A stretch of 61,698 nucleotides of DNA from Allobacillus halotolerans (GTDB lineage Bacteria > Bacillota > Bacilli > Bacillales > Alkalibacillaceae): positions 1-61,698 of the forward strand of contig NZ_JAHLZF010000015.1 in the NCBI RefSeq assembly GCF_018967645.1, read 5' to 3'. Position numbers and translations under genes: made by a program. Positions 56,152 to 61,698 of this stretch are shown in pieces (the first letter of the stretch is position 1; the number at the start of each line of letters is the position of its first letter). Below the pieces are notes generated by a model. That model was not told the DNA's origin and made no database searches. It was given only the letters and a program-made list of their open reading frames with translations.

Positions 56152-57615
56152 ATGAAACAAAAAAACAATAGAAATAAAGTGAAGAAAAATAAACGCAGCT
56201 CGACTAAAAAGCCAGCCAATCAAAGAACACATCAAAAAACGAATAACTCAAAACCCCAGCATAAGAACCAACCTAAATCGAAGAAAAAAACGATTGCAGA
56301 AGTCACTTGCACTGGTTTAACGCATGAGGGTAAGGGGGTTTTTGAGTGGGAAGGGAAGTCTCTTTCTGTAGATAACTTCTTACCAGGTGAGAAAGCAGAA
56401 GTACTCATTTCACAAAAGGGACGATTTCCAAAAACGGAACTCAAACGAATCATTACGCCATCGAGAGACCGCGCGGGTTCACCAGCTTCCTATTATGCGC
56501 AGAGTGCGGGGTGTCAAATTCACCATATGACGGATGAGGCCCAGGCTCGCTTCAAGCAGAATGTCGTGGACGATTTAATGAAGCCGTTCGGTAAGCCGAA
56601 ACCAATTATTACGATGGACCATCCTTATGATTATCGTAATAAAAACACGATGACATTTGGTTTGAATAAGAAGAAGGAAGTCATCACAGGTTTATACGCA
56701 CCGAATTCCCATCGCATCATACCGATGGAGCGTTCCATTATTCATGATCCGAAAGCCGATGAAATTATCCAAACGATTAAAGGGATGATGAAATCCTTTA
56801 AAATGCAGCCATATGACGAAGATTCAGATCGAGGATTTTTGCGCCATGTGCTTGTAAGAGTCGGCAAAAACAGTGGCGAAATCATGGTTGTCATCGTTGC
56901 AGCTTCACCAATATTTAAGGGCCAGAAGAATTTTGTGAAAGCGTTAAGAGAAGCACACCCAGAGATTTCAACGATTTTATTGAACGTAAATACCAGAACG
57001 GACAGCATGATCCTCGGCGATCAAGAGAAAGTCCTTTTTGGCAAAGGCACAATCAAAGACACACTTTGTGGTTTGCAGTTCGAAATTTCAGCCTCATCTT
57101 TCTATCAAATCAATCCTGTTCAAACGGAAAAACTATATGCAAAAGCGATTGAAATGGCCAATCTGACTGGAAGAGAAACCGTCATTGATGCTTACTGTGG
57201 GATCGGTACAATTGGATTGGTTGCAAGCGAAAAAGCAGGTAAAGTCATTGGTGTAGAACTGAATAAAGGCGCAGTTCGTGACGCGATACAAAACTCGAAA
57301 CGTAACGGTGTGAAGAATGCCAGATTTTATCAAGGTGATGCAGGCAAATTCATGGTTCAAATGGCAGCACGCGGTGAACAAGCGGACGTCGTTATTTTGG
57401 ATCCACCGAGAAGCGGAAGCGATGAAGCGTTCTTATCGAGTGTTGTTAAACTCCAACCCAAACGCGTTGTATATGTTTCGTGTAACCCAGAAACACAAGC
57501 TCGCGATATGAAGTATTTAGTGAAAAATGGTTATCAGGTAAAGGAAATTCAACCAGTAGACATGTTTCCGCAGACGAATCATGTGGAAGGCGTGGCGTTG
57601 TTGGAGTTGAAATAG
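56152..57615 (+). CDS. RlmCD-type methyltransferase paralogue lacking most Fe-S cysteines
   Basis: 487-aa TrmA/RumA-family SAM enzyme. It begins with about 45 residues rich in Lys, Asn and Gln, then a TRAM domain (VTCTGLTHEGKGVFEWEGK), and ends in the methyltransferase domain with VIDAYCGIGTIGLVASE and catalytic Cys in VYVSCNPETQARD. Three of four [4Fe-4S] cysteines are replaced: PPC to SPA, QCGGC to QSAGC, DSC to ERS. Uracil-5 methylation should remain possible; the RNA target is unknown. Its terminator hairpin is a copy of the rlmCD one. Confidence 0.88.
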   Translation: MKQKNNRNKVKKNKRSSTKKPANQRTHQKTNNSKPQHKNQPKSKKKTIAEVTCTGLTHEGKGVFEWEGKSLSVDNFLPGEKAEVLISQKGRFPKTELKRIITPSRDRAGSPASYYAQSAGCQIHHMTDEAQARFKQNVVDDLMKPFGKPKPIITMDHPYDYRNKNTMTFGLNKKKEVITGLYAPNSHRIIPMERSIIHDPKADEIIQTIKGMMKSFKMQPYDEDSDRGFLRHVLVRVGKNSGEIMVVIVAASPIFKGQKNFVKALREAHPEISTILLNVNTRTDSMILGDQEKVLFGKGTIKDTLCGLQFEISASSFYQINPVQTEKLYAKAIEMANLTGRETVIDAYCGIGTIGLVASEKAGKVIGVELNKGAVRDAIQNSKRNGVKNARFYQGDAGKFMVQMAARGEQADVVILDPPRSGSDEAFLSSVVKLQPKRVVYVSCNPETQARDMKYLVKNGYQVKEIQPVDMFPQTNHVEGVALLELK

Positions 57616-57667
57616 CTTGGTGGTAATGAATTTGTGTGTTTTAGCTGAATAGTGAAGTGTGATTTAT

Positions 57668-57702
57668 ATTCCCTCGGACGAATCGTTCGGGGGATTTTTT
57701 TG
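57668..57702 (+). terminator. Terminator of the rlmCD paralogue
   Basis: ATTCCCTCGGACGAA-tc-GTTCGGGGGAT followed by T7, closely alike the hairpins at 52326 and 54364. Confidence 0.85.
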
Positions 57703-57809
57703 CCTCCCCGCGAGATTGCAATTTTACGCGAAAGGCACACAAATCAAGTGGATCTCGTACAGTCATAAAAATGGCACAGTATAATACAATAAGTTTGAAG
57801 AAAGAGGTG

Positions 57810-58451
57810 ATGATCATTAGCACTTATACACAATCTCAAGTGTATACACAAGCAAGTTTTCGAGCACTTATAGATGCATTACTTCCATCCTCTTATGAGC
57901 AATACAATTATGAATCTACTAATAATATGGAGGTCCATGAATACATCATGTATTCCTTGGATCATGACATTTCTATTCAACAACCATTGCACCACACTAT
58001 TGTTCCCCTTTCGTACCCCACAGCTAAAATGTTAGATATAGCAGCAACTCAACTGATGAATACGTATCAGGCGCAACCATATCCACATAGTCTTTTTCCA
58101 GGGGGTGGAATGTTTTCCTGTCTGTCCCGGAGAGATCGAATACGCACGTTATCTGCACTTGAAAATCTAAATATTGATCTATATGTTTTGCCATCCCCAT
58201 TTCAGAATAATGCAGGTTTAGTTAAAAATGTAACAGATGCTCTTAACCGTTTCTCCATGCTTGGATATTATTCGGAATGGCCCGCTTACGGATCTACGCG
58301 GTTGCGTCCGCCTAGTGAACGACGTCTGGAATTTTTCCCTATGAACTGGCAGCGGGTCGGTTACCCTGGTGTATCTTACGGTTATCGCGATTTTCGTGGG
58401 TTTTTATTAAGAATGAATAGAAGTGAGGGGAAATATGAAAACGAATCCTGA
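57810..58451 (+). CDS. Small-subunit-like partner of the second GMC dehydrogenase
   Basis: About 213 aa. The region TQASFRALIDALLPSSYEQY resembles the start of gluconate 2-dehydrogenase subunit 3 proteins, and the gene overlaps the GMC gene as such subunits do. Unlike the first copy it has no Tat signal. The start is doubtful: AAAGAGGTGAT at 57802-57811 overlaps ATG 57810, and is ideally spaced for an ATT at 57816; TTG 57786 and further upstream codons lack a site. Function is inferred from context. Confidence 0.6.
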   Translation: MIISTYTQSQVYTQASFRALIDALLPSSYEQYNYESTNNMEVHEYIMYSLDHDISIQQPLHHTIVPLSYPTAKMLDIAATQLMNTYQAQPYPHSLFPGGGMFSCLSRRDRIRTLSALENLNIDLYVLPSPFQNNAGLVKNVTDALNRFSMLGYYSEWPAYGSTRLRPPSERRLEFFPMNWQRVGYPGVSYGYRDFRGFLLRMNRSEGKYENES

Positions 58452-60141
58452 TGTAATTGTTATTGGGGCAGGTGGGGGCGGTCCTGTAATTGCCAAAGAA
58501 CTTGGGGAATTAGGAATCCGTGTTCAAGTGCTTGAAGCCGGACCCTGGTATGGGAACAAGAATTGGCTCGAGCCTAATATGAATAGAGGACTCGCAAAGG
58601 AAAGTTCCAATCCTGAAGATTTGGACGGTACACTCTACCGTAATCAATTGACCAGACTTGAACAGGATATGAATGATCCCGTTACTGGTAAATTCCGTTG
58701 GGGGACTGCTGACCGGAGACGCACGCCTTGGTTCAGAAACGTCCCCGACCCTGCTATGGTCTGGCAGACTGCAGGAATTGGAGGGTCAACACTTCACTAC
58801 TATGCCAACTGTCCACGTGCATTTCCGAGTGCCATCGACAACGAGTGGCCGATCCACTATAAAGACCTGATTCCATATTATGAAAAAGTAGAAGCTACAT
58901 TGCCGGTTGAATTTGCCCCAACTACATCTAAAGAGGCACTCTTCTATTATGGAGCAGAAAAGGCGGGCTTTTCTATTAATAGAACACTGGACGTAACAAA
59001 AAATGGATACCGTCCCCAGCCGAATGCAATTTTACCACCCAACAAGCATTTGATGGATCCAAATTATTCATTAGAACAATTAAGTCATATGGAGGGTTGC
59101 ACGTTAAGTGGGCATTGCGGCCAAGGTTGCCCATATGGACCAAAACTTGACAAGATGGCAAAACGGACTACAGCTGTTAGTTATGTCCCTTTGGCAATGA
59201 AAACAGGAAATGTCACTTTCAGGCCGAATACGTTTGTTACAAAGGTTTTAACAGAACGTAATGCTAACGGAAAGGAATGTGCAATTGGCGTTAAAATACG
59301 GGATACGTGGACAGGTGAAGTTGAGGAATTGTACGCGAAGGTAGTCGTGATGGCAGCTGGGTGTGTGGAAACACCACGTCTTTGGCTGAACTCTGAATTG
59401 CCGTATAATGCTTGGGTTGGCCGTGGATTGACAAATCATTATATGGACACGGTTACCGGAACATTTGATGAGCAAACGTTAATGAAGATTTTAGGAAGTC
59501 CTACTGTTCATCCATTTGTTGGGCATACATCAGCAGCGCGACTTGACTACCCTGGTCTTGGCATGATTGAAAATATGGGAGAGAGCCCTGGACTTACCGC
59601 TCAATTGCTGTTCGGGTTTAGTCAATACGGCTACAACAGTCTCCAGGAACAAAGCTCAGATATATGGGACCAGCGAGGAAGACTTGTCGGTGCCGAGCTT
59701 GATGAAGCTATGAAAGACTATAGTAGAACACTTACCCTGCTAATCGTTACAGATGATGAGGTGCAATATCACAACCGTGTTGAGCTGGACCCTCACATTA
59801 AAGATGAACACGGAGCGGTACCCATTGTACACTATACACCGAGCAAGAAATCAAAAGAGAGAAGAGAACAGTTGGTTCATATTGGGACAGATATGTTACG
59901 AAAAGCGGGTGCAAAGAAGGTACATCGTGCGGACCTTCCGCCAAATCTTTTTATTCATTTACAAAGTACCATGCGAATGGGTTTTGTCGTCGACACTTCA
60001 TGTGAGGCCTATCAAGTAGACCGTCTCTTTATAGCAGATAATAGTGTTGATTACAATTCCCTTGGTGGACCGAATCCTACGTTGACAACGCAAGCATTGG
60101 CAACAAGGACAGCGGAATTATTAGCGAAAAAGTATTTTTGA
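58435..60141 (+). CDS. GMC-family FAD dehydrogenase, second copy
   Basis: 568 aa. The FAD loop VIGAGGGGPVIAKELGELG starts near residue 10; GIGGSTLHYYANCPRAFP is the GMC motif. The cysteine segment GCTLSGHCGQGCPYGP has the C-x5-C-x3-C-P spacing seen in FAD glucose and fructose dehydrogenases, where it holds a [3Fe-4S] cluster. The C-terminal active-site part is HLQSTMRMG ... GGPNPTLTTQALATRTAELL. ATG 58435 follows GAGGGG and overlaps the small subunit by 17 bases. No export signal in either subunit. Confidence 0.83.
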   Translation: MKTNPDVIVIGAGGGGPVIAKELGELGIRVQVLEAGPWYGNKNWLEPNMNRGLAKESSNPEDLDGTLYRNQLTRLEQDMNDPVTGKFRWGTADRRRTPWFRNVPDPAMVWQTAGIGGSTLHYYANCPRAFPSAIDNEWPIHYKDLIPYYEKVEATLPVEFAPTTSKEALFYYGAEKAGFSINRTLDVTKNGYRPQPNAILPPNKHLMDPNYSLEQLSHMEGCTLSGHCGQGCPYGPKLDKMAKRTTAVSYVPLAMKTGNVTFRPNTFVTKVLTERNANGKECAIGVKIRDTWTGEVEELYAKVVVMAAGCVETPRLWLNSELPYNAWVGRGLTNHYMDTVTGTFDEQTLMKILGSPTVHPFVGHTSAARLDYPGLGMIENMGESPGLTAQLLFGFSQYGYNSLQEQSSDIWDQRGRLVGAELDEAMKDYSRTLTLLIVTDDEVQYHNRVELDPHIKDEHGAVPIVHYTPSKKSKERREQLVHIGTDMLRKAGAKKVHRADLPPNLFIHLQSTMRMGFVVDTSCEAYQVDRLFIADNSVDYNSLGGPNPTLTTQALATRTAELLAKKYF

Positions 60142-60322
60142 GAGGATTTTAGATCGTTATTCATTCTCTAATTACTGGCCGATTCTATTAAAGAATTATT
60201 TTTTTGATTCCTTCCGAAAATTAAACTAGTATACACGCTAGCCACTTTCCTATCCTACTTGCCCTCAACCCTTCTGTGCTAATATATACGATAATCACTT
60301 GGGTATATTTTTATTTGTCGAC
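60142..60322. other. Gene-free spacer after the second dehydrogenase operon
   Basis: AT-rich. I see no gene and no strong terminator hairpin directly behind the stop. Confidence 0.45.
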
Positions 60323-60405
60323 GGAGGAACACATTTACGAAAAATTAGGATATTCATGATCATGTATCAACCATTTTGGTAACACATGTGGAGAGTGTGG
60401 CATTG
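60323..60405 (+). pseudogene. Second rlmCD-type 3'-end remnant
   Basis: GGAGGAACACATTTACGA onward matches 54217-54300 over about 85 bases with scattered changes. The frame reads VTHVESVALLE, the end of an RlmCD-type protein, then runs off into RNNVSR and a stop. There is no start or ribosome site. It closes the interval that begins at the rlmCD paralogue's terminator (57702) and holds the dehydrogenase operon. Confidence 0.75.
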
Positions 60406-60454
60406 TTGGAAAGAAACAATGTATCTAGATAATCAATAATTTAGTCAAGTTGAA

Positions 60455-60505
60455 GGGAAGGTTTGTATAATCAAATTAGATTAACAAGCCTTTCCTGTTT
60501 TTTCT
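60455..60505 (+). terminator. Terminator-like hairpin behind the remnant
   Basis: GGGAAGGTTTGTATAATC pairs imperfectly with GATTAACAAGCCTTTCC around AAATTA, then TGTTTTTTC. From here to 60790 no gene is visible. Confidence 0.7.
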
Positions 60506-60790
60506 TGCTTTAAAAGTGTGAAGATTGTCTCATTTACTAACGTGTAGCGACATGGTATGTTCTTAGTAGATGAGAGCGGAGAAGTGAGAAGGGTTGGCTG
60601 TGACTAAACGTTCCTCATTTGAAAAAAGGCAAATCTATTGAAAAATAGAGACGCAAAATTACAGGCCTACTGTGGTTATCCACTATGGTGGCTGGGTTAC
60701 CAAATGAAGAATGGAGAATGGCTCGATACATAGTTAGAGTTCGTTCAAAATTCTTCTATAATCAAAATGCGATATAGGAGGATTTTTAGG

Positions 60791-61624
60791 ATGAAAAGTA
60801 GTAATAACAGAGGAAAAATTTTTGTAACAGCTGTTTTGGCAGGAAGTTTACTAGTAGGTTCACCTGCCTATGCAGAAAGCGATGAACAGTTAGATGTTTC
60901 AGCAGGTACGACACCCGATAGTGTTTTTTATACGATAGATCAGTTAAATGAACGCTTGCAGCTATCAATTACGTCGGATGATGAGAAAAAAGCGGATTTA
61001 TTACTTGCTTATGCTCAGGAACGTTTATCAGAATCTAATGAAATGGTTCAACAAGGAAAGGATGAGTACGTCAACAAGCTCATCGATCAGTATACAGAAA
61101 CGTTATCAAAAGCTGAGGATCAAATAGCTAAAGTGGTAAGTTCCAATGATGTGTCCAAGGAAACTAAACAAAAATTTGCCGAAAAGTTGGACAGAGCGAC
61201 AGACTACAATAAAGATATCGAAGAAAAATTAGATGAAAAAACACAGTTAATGCTAAAAGAAAAGCGAATTGAAGCAAAAGTGGTCGCATCCCTTATTGAA
61301 GGATTGGATGTAGAAAGTGTACGGAAGATGCGTGAAAGTGGCTTTGGATTCGGTGAGATTGTAAAAATTCAAGCAATCGCTAAAGCAAGTGGTAAAACGG
61401 TAGACGAAATTGCAAGCTATGCCGAACAAGGAAAAGATTTTGCGGCTATATCGCAATCAGTTGGCTTAAAATCGACGGATGTACTTGCGAAATCATTGGA
61501 AGAAAAGGAAGAAAAACTGGAAAAAGCGCTCGAAGAAGCTGAAGAACTTGGAAATAAAGAAATGATCGAAAAACTAACGAATGCGCTTGAAAGAACAGAG
61601 AGAGACAAAGAAGAATTTAAATGA
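60791..61624 (+). CDS. Secreted DUF5667-like protein
   Basis: 277 aa. A Sec signal peptide runs from the start to SPAYAES (cleavage about residue 30). The mature part begins TTPDSVFYTIDQLNERLQLS and LLLAYAQERLSE, which is the DUF5667 pattern, followed by a long charged helical region with coiled-coil heptads to the end (EEKLEKALEEAEELGNKE). TAGGAGG precedes ATG 60791 at about eight bases; the frame is open upstream. Proteins with this domain are found at the cell surface of Firmicutes; role unknown. Confidence 0.75.
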   Translation: MKSSNNRGKIFVTAVLAGSLLVGSPAYAESDEQLDVSAGTTPDSVFYTIDQLNERLQLSITSDDEKKADLLLAYAQERLSESNEMVQQGKDEYVNKLIDQYTETLSKAEDQIAKVVSSNDVSKETKQKFAEKLDRATDYNKDIEEKLDEKTQLMLKEKRIEAKVVASLIEGLDVESVRKMRESGFGFGEIVKIQAIAKASGKTVDEIASYAEQGKDFAAISQSVGLKSTDVLAKSLEEKEEKLEKALEEAEELGNKEMIEKLTNALERTERDKEEFK

Positions 61625-61698
61625 ATCAATTTCATAATTGCTCTTTTTAAAAATACAAAGACTTCTCCAATGTTTTGAATTGCATTTTTAAAAACAGA

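Overview
The window is a low-GC Firmicute chromosome segment. Gene content and order are those of a Bacillaceae spore-former related to Bacillus subtilis: trnAsp-thiL-tsaE-tsaB-rimI-tsaD-ydiF-rex-ydiK/ydiL-groESL, then yeaC-yeaD-yebA-pbuG-yebE-yebG-yerA-yerB-yerC, then pcrB-pcrA-ligA-yerH-gatCAB-dgkB-rlmCD. Many start codons are TTG or GTG behind strong GGAGG sites. A CIRCE element, a guanine-type riboswitch and a T-box sit where they do in relatives. A YjcZ-type coat peptide supports a spore-former. No genus can be fixed from the sequence alone.

Layout. 1-4062: three repeat units with a covarying hairpin, tRNA-Asp, then thiL and the tRNA t6A genes. 4063-4320: a dense cluster of DnaA boxes. 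4381-10519: ydiF, rex, an MFS exporter, a tandemly duplicated intergenic array of 21-bp units, ydiK/ydiL and the CIRCE-controlled groESL operon. 12191-17600: an accessory block (Tat-exported gluconate-dehydrogenase-like operon, Sco protein, two-TM peptide, a decayed gene) ending in a second, truncated copy of the groEL 3' end. 17637-19151: a coiled-coil gene built from 21-bp coding repeats, a second 21-bp intergenic array and two small genes. 19526-32650: MoxR/DUF58/transglutaminase operon, riboswitch-controlled purine permease, yebE/yebG, yerA-C, crcB pair, mgtE. 32711-33030: a 52-bp repeat array made of inverted half-sites. 33088-50655: glyS with its T-box, pcrB-pcrA-ligA-camS, rocA, a third 21-bp array, a Dph6-like ATPase with a coupled membrane peptide, pepF, gatCAB, dgkB. 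50906-60405: two rlmCD-type methyltransferases, with accessory cargo (YcdB-like protein, MazEF-type pair, PLA2-like miniprotein, YjcZ peptide, a second GMC dehydrogenase operon) lying between successive copies of rlmCD 3'-end sequence. 60791-61624: a secreted DUF5667-like protein.

The two most unusual themes are these. (1) Cargo is inserted directly behind conserved genes (groEL, rlmCD) and is closed on its far side by a decayed copy of the same gene's 3' end. The two GMC-dehydrogenase operons both lie in such intervals. (2) Several intergenic repeat arrays have helically phased periods (21 bp three times with two different core motifs, and 52 bp once). All lie just downstream of genes or their terminators. 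Relative to B. subtilis, the pur operon between yebG and yerA, moaC, and tatAy-tatCy between rex and ydiK are missing from this locus.
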